DNA from: Fusarium oxysporum f. sp. lycopersici 4287
Taxonomy: Eukaryota; Ascomycota; Sordariomycetes; Hypocreales; Nectriaceae
Direction: 5' to 3'
DNA length: 64,000 nucleotides
Assembly: GCF_000149955.1 (NCBI RefSeq)
Contig: NC_031000.1
Span: 1,687,163 to 1,751,162 of the forward strand
Under the pieces are notes generated by a model that saw only the letters and a list, made by a program, of their open reading frames with translations, did no database searches and was not told the DNA's origin. Below are positions 1 through 10,150 of the stretch, piece by piece. Numbering within the stretch: the stretch's first letter is position 1; each line of letters opens with the position of its first letter. Position numbers and translations under genes: made by a program.

Positions 1-861
1 GCGAACATCTCGGTATGATAATGGATACGGTATCAGATGTTGAAAAAGCGGCCCCGGATGTTCTTATTGTGAAGAACAATGCAACAGGCGACCTATTAGC
101 GTCAGCCACCCCATGGCCAGAAGCACCACTGTTGGTAGTGTGTAACAACGCGTTTGTTGTGCATAAATATGAATCGGTATATGCATCCGCTGGACGGACG
201 AGACTTCAAGATTTTATTGCACAGCCGTAGGTTCTCAGCTTCATGTTATGGCCTCTCTTTCTAACTTGATCCCAGACTAAGTCCAAAGAAACTGGAAAGG
301 GCAGTCTCCAGGGCCATCAACCTTTCGGCTGAACCTGACGAGAGTCCACTCAAACTAGTGGAAATGCCATTGCCTACGCCATCAGACACAGCTTCTTGTA
401 GCCAGCCACCAACTCCCGCCCCTTCGTCTATGGAGAGCCCATTCGATGGGTCTATTCCAGCTGAAGACTATTTCCAGGTCCCACAGTTCTTATTAGTCGA
501 GGATAATCCGATTAATCTCAAAATGTTGACCTGCTTCATGAAGAAGTTGCAGAAGCCATACTGCACTGCAAGGAACGGCGAAGAAGCTGTCTCTGCATAT
601 AAAAAGGTCAATGGGCAATTCAAATACATTCTGATGGATATTTCAATGCCAGTCATGGATGGTCTCGAGGCCACCCGCCAAATACGCGCATTCGAACAAT
701 TCAATAAGATCACCGCATCGACGGTATTCGCCATCACTGGGCTCGGGTCTGAGAGTGCACGAGAAGAGGCAACCCGCAGCGGCGTGGACTGTTTTATTAC
801 GAAACCTGTTAAGCTGCGTGAGCTGGAAGCAATGTTGAGCAGTCAAGGAGTTACGATATAG
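1..861 (+). CDS. Hybrid histidine kinase, C-terminal part with response-regulator receiver domain (5' partial)
   Basis: This is the C-terminal end of a fungal hybrid sensor kinase; the frame is open to the left edge (codons from base 3), so the kinase core lies outside the window. I place an intron at 227-275 (49 bp, GTAGGT donor, CTAAC branch, CCCAG acceptor). It removes an in-frame TAG and joins ...FIAQP to LSPKKLERAVSRAINLS. The exon from 276 carries a receiver domain. Visible landmarks are the acidic pair in LLVEDNPIN, the phospho-acceptor Asp in LMDISMPVMDG, the Thr in FAITGLG and the Lys in FITKPVK. Such receivers take phosphate from the kinase in two-component relays to HPt proteins. 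The segment between kinase and receiver is proline/serine rich. Stop is TAG at 859-861. The domain call is firm; the kinase subgroup cannot be told from this part. Confidence 0.88.
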
Positions 862-1149
862 CAAGCCGAAGGTTCTTAGACATAATTGAATTTAAGACAG
901 CCATTTCTTTTCTTACAAAGCAAATCTGTTAACCTAATCTATTTTATAAGGAATTAGGGATTTATTCTCTGTTAGACATTAACCTAGGCTCTTGCATCCC
1001 ATAAAAATTGAAATCTTGTTGGTTCACTGTCCTGTCACAGAGTGGAAATCGCTAGTAGTGTTAGAGAAAGGAAGAGCAGGGAAGGATGCTCAATCGTCGA
1101 GCCCTGATCTGCAATGCAGCTGTCTTAATTCCAGCTCGAGTAACCGTAA

Positions 1150-2440
1150 TCAAAGGTCATCCCTTCGTAAGGACTTCACCATCACCGGTCCAACCAACCC
1201 ATGATGTTGCCAATCAATAGCAGTGTACAGTGGAGGTGCAGCTGGGCCAACACCGTTTGTCTTGACATAATCAACTCTTGCCTTTACCGCGTTGAACAAG
1301 GTAGATGCAACCTCGATTCTTATCAAGTTAAAGCCCGAAACAAGGAAGCTTGATATATCAATTTGAGGGTCAAAAATGTCAATCGCTGGCAGCTGCGTGC
1401 CGTTGATCCAAGCTCTCATCGTGTTAAGCACAGGACCAAACTGTAACACCGTGATGGTATCTTTGCTTGGAATGCGAAGTTGAAAGTTTGCGGTGTATGT
1501 TCCGACGCCCGATGCGTTCTGTACTACAGGAATCTGAGACCACGGCTGTAGGGTTGTCTGGGTGCCGAGATGAAGCATCTTCTTTGCAGATGTCGACTTT
1601 GTCTCGTCAGGACCAGGCACCCAGGACTCAAGCGTTAGGTTCCACTTTCCGATGTCGACGTTGAGGAGTTTCTTTTTCTCGCTATCTTTAAGGGCGAGAA
1701 TCCGCTTCGTCCGCCCATTAGACAAGGTCAAGGAGGCTTCTTGAGCATCGGCTACCACGACAGAAATCCCGTCTGGTATCAGGGCTGTAGGAAGCATGAA
1801 TGATATTATCGGAATGCAAGAGGACGTGGGTCTTGAACTCTGCGGTGTTAATGGCGATAAATGCTGTCTGGCCTTTCTCCAGAGACATCTGGAAGGCGAT
1901 CTTTCACGACAAGCGCTGGTAGACCGCTATAGCTTCCTGTTGCCCTGTCCATGCGTTGAGCTGGTATGGGGCTTTGTTCTCCTAGACCTCTGCGGCGACA
2001 TCAAATGTTGCTGATGGACCCTTGTCGTAGAGGAACAGATAGTCCGAGCCACTGGTCGACCTCCACATAGTATACAAGTCCTTTGCAGCGCTTGTGGACT
2101 GGGAAGTTGTCTTGACTCGAGGCTGGATGGAAAGCTTATCTAGCGCTTGGAAGATGTCCTTGGTTGATGTGACGAAGCTGACATTCGGGTACTTAGATCT
2201 TTCAAGGATCGACATGCTCTTCGACACAATGTCCTGGCCTTTGGATCCAATTGTTGTGCTGGGAAGCGCTCCCACAACGACAATTGCTAGTTCCGTCGCC
2301 TCTAGTTGCGGCTTCCGGGGTGATAAACTGCTGCTGGTCGAGAACAAGAGCATGGTAACCCGCATCTGCAGGATCCAGAACCTTCCCCTGAATCTTGAGG
2401 TTCTCAGAAACAAAGTTCGCGGGCGAAAGATACTCTTAGG
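1150..2440 (-). pseudogene. GH106-like alpha-L-rhamnosidase, degraded C-terminal remnant
   Basis: Two reading-frame pieces on the minus strand, 2440 to 1982 and 1797 to 1150, belong to one protein. The first resembles the Rossmann-like part of large secreted rhamnosidases (VVVGALP, then a LYTMWR...YLFLYDKG segment). The second is a galactose-binding-like C-terminus (TYTANFQL, AWINGTQLP, LIRIEVASTL, HHGLVGPV). Between them the original frame is readable (ENKAPYQLNAWTGQQEA) but interrupted by TAG at 1982-1984, TGA at 1904-1906 and a frameshift near 1800-1830. The TAG fits a TGG-to-TAG change, CpA to TpA on the other strand, as repeat-induced point mutation makes. The N-terminal part is missing: the reading stops where LINE sequence begins at 2441. 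Assignment to GH106 is by remembered family pattern; a related family is possible. Confidence 0.6.
2430..2440. repeat. 11-bp direct repeat, outer copy (target-site-duplication-like)
   Basis: ATACTCTTAGG stands here, between the GH106-like remnant and the last LINE tail. It is repeated exactly at 2650-2660. The two copies bracket the 209-bp short LINE unit. Confidence 0.75.
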
Positions 2441-2649
2441 TACAATACAATACAATTTATTACGCCCGGCGGCTTATTTTGGCCGATAGGGCACTAGTCA
2501 CTAATTCGTACGTACATTGCCTAGTTTTCGTCCTCGCCTCCCCGAGCCCATGCTGTGCTACACGTTGCTCAATCTGTGTCCGCATTTCCTAAAGCCCAGA
2601 CTGTACCTTGCTTTTCACCATATGAATTGAAATAGGTCTCCTCGAGCCC
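2441..2649 (-). mobile_element. Short LINE 3'-end unit (unit B) with TTGTA-repeat tail
   Basis: On the minus strand this 209-bp unit runs from GGGCTCGAGG at 2649 to a (TTGTA)n tail at 2441-2455. It is a diverged second version of the 3' end of the neighbouring longer LINE: both share the GGGCGTAATAAATTGTATTG end and the CACTAGTC motif. A near-identical copy of the same two-tail arrangement lies inverted at 8358-8569. It holds no coding sequence. Confidence 0.8.
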
Positions 2650-2660
2650 ATACTCTTAGG
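2650..2660. repeat. 11-bp direct repeat, inner copy
   Basis: Second copy of ATACTCTTAGG, directly after the TTGTA tail of the longer LINE in minus orientation. With 2430-2440 it flanks unit B. Confidence 0.75.
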
Positions 2661-4480
2661 TACAATACAATACAATACAATTTATTACGCCCGGCGGCCT
2701 GTTCTGACCGAAAGGGCACTAGTCACTAATGCTTACATACAACGCCTGCTTTTCGTCCTCGTTTCCCCAAGCCCATGCTGTGCCACACATTGCTCAATTT
2801 GTGTCCGCATTTTCCTAAAGCCCATGCTGAACCTTGGTTTTACACCATCAATCTGAAATTCGTGTCCTCAAGCCCATACAGCGCCTGCTCCTTGATTACT
2901 CTTTTCCTTTCTGTTCTGCTGTGCCTTGCTTCTCCCACGTTTTAGTAGCATTACCGGCGAACTAGCTTGAAGGCTGTTCTTCAAGTGTCCAGCGTCCTAT
3001 CTACGGCGGCTGAAGCGGCGTCCGCCTCTGTGCACAGGGTGTTTAGTATAGGGTGTGAGTGGGTTAGTAAGAGTAAGTAGGTGAGGTTCTTGCAATCTGG
3101 CTTCAATATTGTGTGTCGAGTCGTCCTGTGGCTATTGCAAATCGTATAGTTGCATGGACTGCCTGCATGTTTGGCGTCCACTTGGCGTCATCTGATGGTG
3201 ACTTTCCTCCTAGGTAGAACGAGAGGTTCCCTCTCAATGTCTCCGTGCACTGCAACATTTCAGTCCTATGCGCTGTCCATTTCGTGCATCGAAAGAGAAA
3301 GTGCTCTACTGTCTCTATCGCTTGCCCGCATGCGCATTGCTGTGATGCTGCTACGCTGATCCGGAATAGGTATCCATTTAATCTGGCCATGCCTGTCCTA
3401 AGTTGTGCTAGCACGCTGGCTTCTCTCCGTGACAAGCCATCATAGAGCAGTCGGGTGTGCTTGCCTGGGAGTGCGGCATCGACCTTCTTTGAAAACCTCC
3501 CGACGTTATCTGGTAGCTGTTTCCTAGTATGCTCACCTGATTGAGCTATGTTCAAGGTCGTCGATCGCATCCTGGGAAACTTTCGGGCCGGGGCGACACC
3601 TTCTCGGCTTGCAGCTCGCGCTTCTTTCTTAGCCATCTTCAAGAGCCTGTGTTCAGCACTGGTGGGTATCCATACGACAGCCGCTACATTCCGCTTGACT
3701 TTTAACGAGTTAATAGAATCATATATGCATCCAACATATTCTTGGCCGGACTGCTGGCGAGGGTTTCGGATCGTAAGCACGGCAGCTTTGTTGCTCGCCA
3801 ATAGTGCCACGCTTCGATACTCAAGGTCGGGTAAGTGTCTCAACACGTAAGCCATCGCTGCTAGTTGTCCGGAAAATGGGTTCTGCTCCGTCCTCATGCC
3901 GAGCGTGAAGGAAAAGCGCTCAAGCTTCGGTCCTCCTCGCACCGAGGCAGGGATCTCGATGGCCCCGCCGACTCCGACTACCCCATTCCGCGCCGAACTG
4001 CTCACTGCTGCCCGTACCGCCCATCCTAGATCTGTTTGTGTTGTCCCTAAACTATCCCCATCATCTACTATAGTCTGCACCCGTTCTACCCAGGGTGCCA
4101 ACGTGAAAGGGTTGATCGTTTCTAGTTCTTCCATCGGGATCTCATTGAGTGCCACTGCTACCTCGTAGAATGGCGACCGATTATATCTTCTGAACTTTCG
4201 AATGCGAGATGTAGAGCTTCGGAGCGGGTTGGTTGTCGGAAGGGTATGTAGATCAGTCCACATCTTGATGGCCGCGCACACTACAGTGGGATGCGGGTTC
4301 AGCGTCAACCATCTGTCATTGTAAATTTACTGAGAATAGCCAAAAATGGACTAATCATGGCGCATGCACAGTATACCATCGGCCCCAATACGATCCCTGC
4401 CCTTCCCCAGCACTAACAGCACAAAAATGCCTGGAAACTCGGGCATTAACCGCCCCGTCTGACGACCAACTTCATTCATT
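2661..4480 (-). mobile_element. Tad-like non-LTR retrotransposon (LINE) fragment, copy 1
   Basis: This is a 5'-truncated LINE. It has an RNase H-like and zinc-knuckle C-terminal coding region, about 440 bp of 3' UTR, and a (TTGTA)n tail at 2661-2680 on the minus strand. Homology to the inverted copy at 7205-8346 shows that element sequence continues beyond the open frame to about 4460-4480; the exact 5' limit is not visible. No reverse transcriptase domain remains. Confidence 0.82.
3103..4305 (-). pseudogene. LINE ORF2 C-terminus: RNase H-like domain and CCHC knuckle
   Basis: An open frame of about 400 codons without an internal stop. Residues about 95-240 resemble the RNase H domain of fungal Tad-like LINE proteins (SSSARNGVVGVGGAIE, LAAMAYVLRHLP, SNKAAVLTIRNP, VVWIPTSAEH). 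The expected catalytic acids look replaced: Q where the second acid should be (SGQLAAMA) and N in SNKAAV. Near the C-terminus, CACG...EHFLFRC gives a C-x-C-x8-H-x4-C knuckle typical of LINE ORF2 ends. The reading frame closes upstream of about 4308 (TAA), so the reverse transcriptase and endonuclease are absent and the piece cannot retrotranspose by itself. Confidence 0.8.
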
Positions 4481-4746
4481 CCGGTGTCTATTTCTGACCA
4501 GAAGCTATGTTTACCCAACGATTATATATATGCACCCTGTTCATGAACACACAAAATACTTGTTGATTACTATGGCAGCTAGTTTGGTATACGCCACGGC
4601 AGATGTAGGCCCTTGAATAGAAACAGAGATCAATCAAAGCCTTTACTCTTGTGGGATCTCCATTTGCAAAAACGCCCGAGCTTCCCGTGCAGCTTTCCTT
4701 CTCCCTCCGATTCGTAAACTTGCGTGACCGCCAAAGACTAGACTGG

Positions 4747-6572
4747 CTATACAAGCGACGGTAACTGTTGTAACGCCTCGCGTATGGAGGCGAGGTATGC
4801 CACGCTCTGCATCGTATCCGGATGGTTTTCTACAAGCACATGGCGGCGAAGGCCCAAGGCGGTTTGATGGAGCTGAAGAGCTTCATCATATCGGCCCTGA
4901 GCATGGTACGTCGTCGCGAGCTCCGCCATGCTCCTGATCGTATCGGGATGCTTCTCCCCAAGCACCTTCCGTCGGAGAACCCATGCACGACTATCCACTG
5001 GTTCCCTCTCTCTCCACCGCCCTCGATCGTACAGAAAATACGATACTCTCTGAAGCAGAGTCGCTGCCTTAACCTCCATCCTGCTCACCTCCGCCCACTC
5101 CCCCACTCGTATAGCATGTTTCATGTACTGCTCGCATCGTGCCCATGAACTCGGTTCTGATGGTGGGAAGAGGCCATCTACAATCTGCAGAGTTGTGCCA
5201 GCATAGTATGCTTCACTGTTTTCCGACTCGTTCTCGGTACTCAGTGTCTCGCCCAGGATTTTCTCAATTGTGCCACGTACTCTCAGCCCATATCGCAAGG
5301 CCTCTTGCACGAGCTTGTGCATCTCATACCTTCGCTCGCCTTGCTCTGTCTGACGCAGGCTAAGGAAAGAAAACTCTTTCAGTCGCGTGATGGCTTCTAG
5401 AACCTCAATCTCCGTGGCCTGTTTCACTGAGTCCTCCTTGTCATTGTCGCATCGATCAGCAACTGCCGCTATCAGCTCGTACGGTATATCCTGACTGTCA
5501 ACATATGCAACCACATGCAACATCCGGTACGACATCTCGCTTTCTGTTCGGATCCGCTTCGTCGAGATCCTCGACGTCTCGAGCATACTGTTCGACACCT
5601 CCGGCCGTCGATGTCGGTCAGCGTCGCTAGCCTTTAGCATATCCCATCGGGTCTTACCTTGCCTAAGGAAACCTAAGTATTGCTCGGCCGTCATTGACAT
5701 ACGCCGCATATAGGCGCCAGCTTGCGAGATTGCCAACGGCAGGCAGTGCAGCTCTTCCAACAATGCGTCTACTCCTGCCTCCCTCTCCACCGTCGACGAA
5801 TCACCCCTTCTCCTCGCGAGAAGCGTCGCCGCCTCATCCATCGTCATAGAACGCACTGCAATACCGCGAGGCGATCCAACAAGCGTGCCGACAATATGCG
5901 CGTCTCGACTCGTCCATAGTACCGTCCCTTGCGATCCGTGAGGGACATATTTGTATAGAGTATCGTTCATCTCTTCATCATTTGCTTGTTGGCCCACTCC
6001 GAACAGCCTCAGGTCGTCAGCGTTGTCGACGACCATCACCCATTTCGATCGAGCTTCAATTGCGCTGCATACCGCATCTAGCAGGTCCGACCCGTCAAGC
6101 CGCTCGTCAACCCCAAGCTTCTTCCCGATCGTCTTATAATCGGATGTGAAAGTCGCTTCATTGTCGGCATGCACCCAGAAGACGCAGCATTTGTCATCGG
6201 TATCGCATCGTCGGTACGCGTAGTCTAGCGCGATCTGTGTCTTGCTTAGTTCGTTCCTCCGTTAGCCGTCTCGCGACATCGTAGCGTTCCAAAACTGGGG
6301 ACCTACCCAGATCCCCCTAAGCCCCACAGGGCAGCGCTGCGCGATCCTACCGATTGCGGTAAAAGCTCATCTAGTCTGTCGATGAGACCTGGTCGATGGA
6401 CCAAATCCTCGTTGCGGGGATACGGAATGACGCGGCCGACTTCGGCAGGGGCCGGCGGGTGGGGCAGGCTGTAGTAAACATTTCCTTGGACGTTTCCCTG
6501 GTGGATGTCAGTGTTGTCGTGGAACTGGCTGTTGATGGCCTCTCGCTGCTCATATGCTGAATGCGGTAACAT
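4747..6572 (-). CDS. NB-ARC/TPR STAND NTPase (fungal NLR-like), short form
   Basis: Two exons, 6572-6307 and 6244-4747, joined across a 62-bp intron (6306-6245, GTAGGT...CTAAG, GCTAAC branch). The intron splits the P-loop so that GLGGSGKTQIALDYAYRR becomes continuous; product 587 aa. NB-ARC landmarks are the P-loop at about residues 84-91, kinase-2 WVMVVDNADD, sensor TVLWTSRD, CLPLAISQAGAYM, and an MHD-like YEMHKLVQEA. The C-terminus holds about two tetratricopeptide repeats (KVLGEKHPDTIRSMAELATTY, then HVLVENHPDTMQSVAYLA) and stops early; relatives usually have many. The N-terminus is only about 75 residues (DNTDIHQGNVQGNVYYSLP linker) with no effector domain. Fungal STAND proteins are self/non-self recognition NTPases; the role here is inferred. 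The gene sits between two inverted LINE copies. Confidence 0.85.
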
Positions 6573-7204
6573 CCTGATGTCGACTCAAATAAGATCGACC
6601 AACGAACTTTCTTCAGCATAGGTCGAATCTTGAGTGCGAATGCAAAGAACCAATTTGCTCACTTCAGCCGCTCACGTGATTCTACGTCAATGCGTCGTCT
6701 TCGATTTTGTTAGCCTTGGGTTCATAGCGCAAGGATATAAGATCTAAAAGGTCCTTCGAGTACAAGAGAGGACAGACACAATAAAAGTTTTTCCGCCTGA
6801 ACATCTGACACCAGTCTTTGTCAGTCACGCAAGTTGGCGAATCGAAGGAAGAGCAGAAGTCGCGGCGCAGGTCGTTATGGGAGGTTATACATAAGAAGGC
6901 CGGTAGCCTCCATACGTCGAGGTCTCTCGAAGGCTGAGGCCTTGATAAATTTCTGCTTCTACATAAGGCCATATATTTATTTGTTGTAGTTTATGTCACG
7001 AACAAATGGTATCGCGCCATGTATTCCAAAACGAGTGTTTTATTTACTTATCACATGTGATATAGTAATGAACTATACCGGTAGTAGTGTAGGATGTGCG
7101 TTGGCGACCGTTATTGAATATAAACTATGGCTAGGACCAGACTAGAGTAATTGAGGCTGACCCTTTAAATAGTGAGCGACCATGGGACAAGCTAATGATT
7201 GCCC
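6573..7204. other. Intergenic stretch without a supported gene
   Basis: Presumed promoter region of the NB-ARC/TPR gene. Short open frames occur, the longest 96 codons on the minus strand, but none resembles a known protein or is joined by plausible introns. Confidence 0.5.
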
Positions 7205-8346
7205 AAATGCTAAGGCATCCATCCGAATGGTGTTAGTGATTGGAGAGGGCAGGGGTCACAGCAGCTCCAGTGACACACACCATCATGCGCCACGGTTAGT
7301 CCATTTTGGGCATGTTTGACAAAATTATAATGATGGACTACTGACGCTGGACCCGCACCCCACTGGAGATGGCTAAGAAAGAGGCGCGAAGTGCGAGCCA
7401 AGACGGTGCCGTCCCGGCTCAGAAGTTTCCCCAAATGCGATCGACGACCCTGAATATAGCCCGATCGAGCCAGCGTGCAAACCAACGGCTACCAGACAAT
7501 GTTGGGAAGTTTTCGAAGAAGGTCGATGCTGCGCTCCCGGGTAAGCACACTCGATTGCTCTACGATGGCTTGTCACGGAGAGAAGCCAGCGTGCTAGCAC
7601 AACTTAGGACAGGCATGGCCAGATTAAATGGATACCTATTCCGGATCAGCGTAGCAGCATCACAGCAATGCGCATGCGGGCAAGCGATAGAGACAGTAGA
7701 GCACTTTCTCTTTCGATGCACGAAATGGACAGCGCATAGGACTGAAATGTTGCAGTGCACGGAGACATTGAGAGGGAACCTCTCGTTCTACCTAGGAGGA
7801 AAGTCACCATCAGATGACGCCAAGTGGACGCCAAACATGCAGGCAGTCCATGCAACTATACGATTTGCAATAGCCACAGGACGACTCGACACACAATATT
7901 GAAGCCAGATTGCAAGAACCTCACCTACTTACTCTTACTAACCCACTCACACCCTATACTAAACACCCTGTGCACAGAGGCGGACGCCGCTTCAGCCGCC
8001 GTAGATAGGACGCTGGACACTTGAAGAACAGCCTTCAAGCTAGTTCGCCGGTAATGCTACTAAAACGTGGGAGAAGCAAGGCACAGCAGAACAGAAAGGA
8101 AAAGAGTAATCAAGGAGCAGGCGCTGTATGGGCTTGAGGACACGAATTTCAGATTGATGGTGTAAAACCAAGGTTCAGCATGGGCTTTAGGAAAATGCGG
8201 ACACAAATTGAGCAATGTGTGGCACAGCATGGGCTTGGGGAAACGAGGACGAAAAGCAGGCGTTGTATGTAAGCATTAGTGACTAGTGCCCTTTCGGGTC
8301 AGAACAGGGCCGCCGGGCGTAATAAATTGTATTGTATTGTATTGTA
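7205..8346 (+). mobile_element. Tad-like LINE fragment, copy 2 (inverted relative to copy 1), internally deleted
   Basis: This is the plus-strand counterpart of 2661-4480. From about 7563 to the tail it is nearly identical to copy 1, apart from two 1-nt indels near 8298-8310. Upstream (about 7205-7562) it is clearly diverged, roughly 80% by eye. Compared with copy 1 it lacks about 640 bp: bases near 7365 match copy 1 near 4285, and the next bases match copy 1 near 3640. It ends in a (TTGTA)n tail followed by CCTAAGAGTAT at 8347-8357. Confidence 0.8.
7369..7902 (+). pseudogene. LINE ORF2 C-terminal fragment (copy 2)
   Basis: A 177-codon open frame whose last about 115 residues are identical to the end of the copy 1 protein, including the C-x-C-x8-H-x4-C knuckle. 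The first about 60 residues are related but different (MAKKEARSASQDGAVPAQ against MAKKEARAASREGVAPAR). The RNase H-like part has been lost through the internal deletion. It is unlikely to make a functional protein. Confidence 0.78.
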
Positions 8347-8357
8347 CCTAAGAGTAT

Positions 8358-8569
8358 GGGCTCGAGGAGACCTATTTCAATTTCATATGGTGAAAAGCAA
8401 GGTACAGTCTGGGCTTTAGGAAATGCGGACACAGATTGAGCAACGTGTAGCACAGCATGGGCTCGGGGAGGCGAGGACGAAAACTAGGCAATGTACGTAC
8501 GAATTAGTGACTAGTGCCCTATCGGCCAAAATAAGCCGCCGGGCGTAATAAATTGTATTGTATTGTATT
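8358..8569 (+). mobile_element. Short LINE 3'-end unit B (copy 2)
   Basis: Reverse complement of 2441-2649, almost base for base, ending in a TTGTA repeat tail at about 8551-8569. It follows the longer LINE through the same CCTAAGAGTAT joint as in copy 1, but its outer flank (TATAGTGTCC) differs. Confidence 0.78.
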
Positions 8570-8760
8570 ATAGTGTCCGCGCTTTGTTGAGTTGCTTTCC
8601 ATGTTTCTGGATACAATTTTCCTCCAAGGGCACTGTAGCTTTCGGTTCTGATGCAAATATTTGCTTTTTCCTCCCCCTTCGAAAAGGCCATACTATACTC
8701 CACCATAGAAGCTCAGAAGAAGGAAAACTGTTAAATACATCTAAGTTTCAAGCCACTCCT

Positions 8761-9369
8761 TCACGCATGCTCAAAAGCCTGCGTATAGTTCGCCTTCTGG
8801 ATCGTGGCCTGTTGTTGAAACCACGCTTTTACATCGTCCGATTCAAGTTGCCAGCTCTTCCCACATATTCTTGACACAAGCTGTTGACATTTGGTGCTAT
8901 AAAACTCCTCAGCCATACATTGAAAGGCTATACGATAGAGGATGAATGCATTTGCTGGGCGCTTGTTCTTGCCACTCTGGGCCACGAGATGCCTTTGCTC
9001 CAATGTCTGCTGCACGTGCCGATCTACTCTAAACTGGGCCTCTTCTAAGGAACCGTAACTGCTGAGGACAACTGAGATCTCCATTATATCGTCAGGTTGC
9101 TCAACTGAATCTGGCGTATCCGGAAACAACACCCAATCTCTTTCGAACCATCCATCGAAGGCGTGATCAGCCTGAGCTGAGGTCGGATGCCAGCTATCTT
9201 GAAGAATCCCAGGCTGAGATGCAGATGGAAGGGAATGACTCAGCGATGGACTTTGCAAGAAGCCTCCTTCTTCTTGGATAGATTGCGGTAAGAGATATTC
9301 GTTCTTACAATCCGAATCATTGGGGAGGGCTGAACACAGCAGAAGGTCCTGGTCGGCAGCTGGATTCAT
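8761..9369 (-). CDS. HMG-box (MATA_HMG-type) DNA-binding protein
   Basis: A single-exon frame of 202 residues, ATG at 9369. Residues about 132-200 form an HMG box of the fungal mating-type/SOX kind: NKRPANAFILYRIAFQ, then ISRICGKSW-like spacing (LVSRICGKSWQLE), then DVKAWFQQQATIQKANY. Such boxes bind and bend DNA in the nucleus. The N-terminal 130 residues are acidic and serine/proline rich without a recognised domain. The protein stops right at the end of helix 3, without the usual basic tail after the box; this may be truncation, or a missed intron near the stop. A true mating-type gene is not claimed: the context is repeats, not a MAT locus. Confidence 0.72.
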   Translation of the reverse strand: MNPAADQDLLLCSALPNDSDCKNEYLLPQSIQEEGGFLQSPSLSHSLPSASQPGILQDSWHPTSAQADHAFDGWFERDWVLFPDTPDSVEQPDDIMEISVVLSSYGSLEEAQFRVDRHVQQTLEQRHLVAQSGKNKRPANAFILYRIAFQCMAEEFYSTKCQQLVSRICGKSWQLESDDVKAWFQQQATIQKANYTQAFEHA

Positions 9370-10150
9370 GACGGACTCACGGGCTTAAGGATCGCAAAAG
9401 CTTGGAGCACGGCGAGTATCTTGTGGAAAGGGTTGGATCCGATCAACAAGGGCAATGATGCCAGTTATTGGGGCTGAAAGTCCTAGGCAGTCTTTCACTA
9501 GACATTGGTCTCGAGTAACTAAGATTTCCATCCAGTACGGTCGATCATATACATGCGTTTGCGGCTCAAGTAATTTTTTTGAATCATGGCGTTCTATATT
9601 TGGATATTTGCACGTCCTCAAAATGGATATTGGCGGTTCCCGTCCGTACGTCCAACACACGGCCAGAAACAACAGGCAGAGCTTGGCGAGGTCTATTTTG
9701 ACCCCTATCATCATTTTCGCCGATCGTCGCAATACGGACTTTCTGACAAAGGCCAGCAAAAAGGTGCATAGACATCTACGAACTCATAGCTACGGCGATA
9801 CTAGGTCAGCCGAGTTACTTTTTTCTCGTTTCTTAGACCTCCCATGCATCGTCCGGACTCTACTCACCTCTTCTGATATCTCGCGATGAGAAATCAGCCT
9901 TGAGCCGAATGAGAACAAGGTGCCAGAGCTTCTATTGAACCGTAGTGCCTAGTTTCTCGTCAGCGGCGGACCATATGGGACGTTCTTCGGATCTTGAGGT
10001 GAGTTCACTTCCTGAGAAGAGCTGCGCAGTCGTACAGAGGGACCCGAACGGAGGAAGTCGCAGTTCCACGTACATGATTCATTCAAACTCCATTCGTCAG
10101 TTGAATATTGGGAGATCTGCAGTTGATATTGATCCTATGTGATTACTCAC
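9370..10150. other. Intergenic stretch, no supported gene
   Basis: Several overlapping open frames of 60-145 codons occur on both strands near 9385-9889, but none looks like a known family. I treat them as chance frames in the upstream region of the HMG-box gene. Confidence 0.4.

Noticed and set aside
3150..3445. Plus-strand frames of 66-69 codons, seen again inverted at 7560-7855
   Set aside because: Antisense shadows of the LINE ORF end; identical only because the LINE copies are.
4488..4754. 88-codon minus-strand frame after the NB-ARC/TPR gene as missing TPR repeats
   Set aside because: No TPR pattern in any frame downstream of the stop at 4747, and the sequence grades into LINE homology.
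7209..7600. Minus-strand frames over LINE copy 2
   Set aside because: Shadow frames of the LINE coding region on the other strand.
8761..9369. True mating-type locus (MAT1-2)
   Set aside because: No flanking genes typical of a MAT locus; surroundings are transposons and the HMG box lacks its basic tail.
9385..9889. Overlapping frames of 124 and 144 codons as genes
   Set aside because: They overlap on opposite strands, match nothing I know and have no plausible intron chain.
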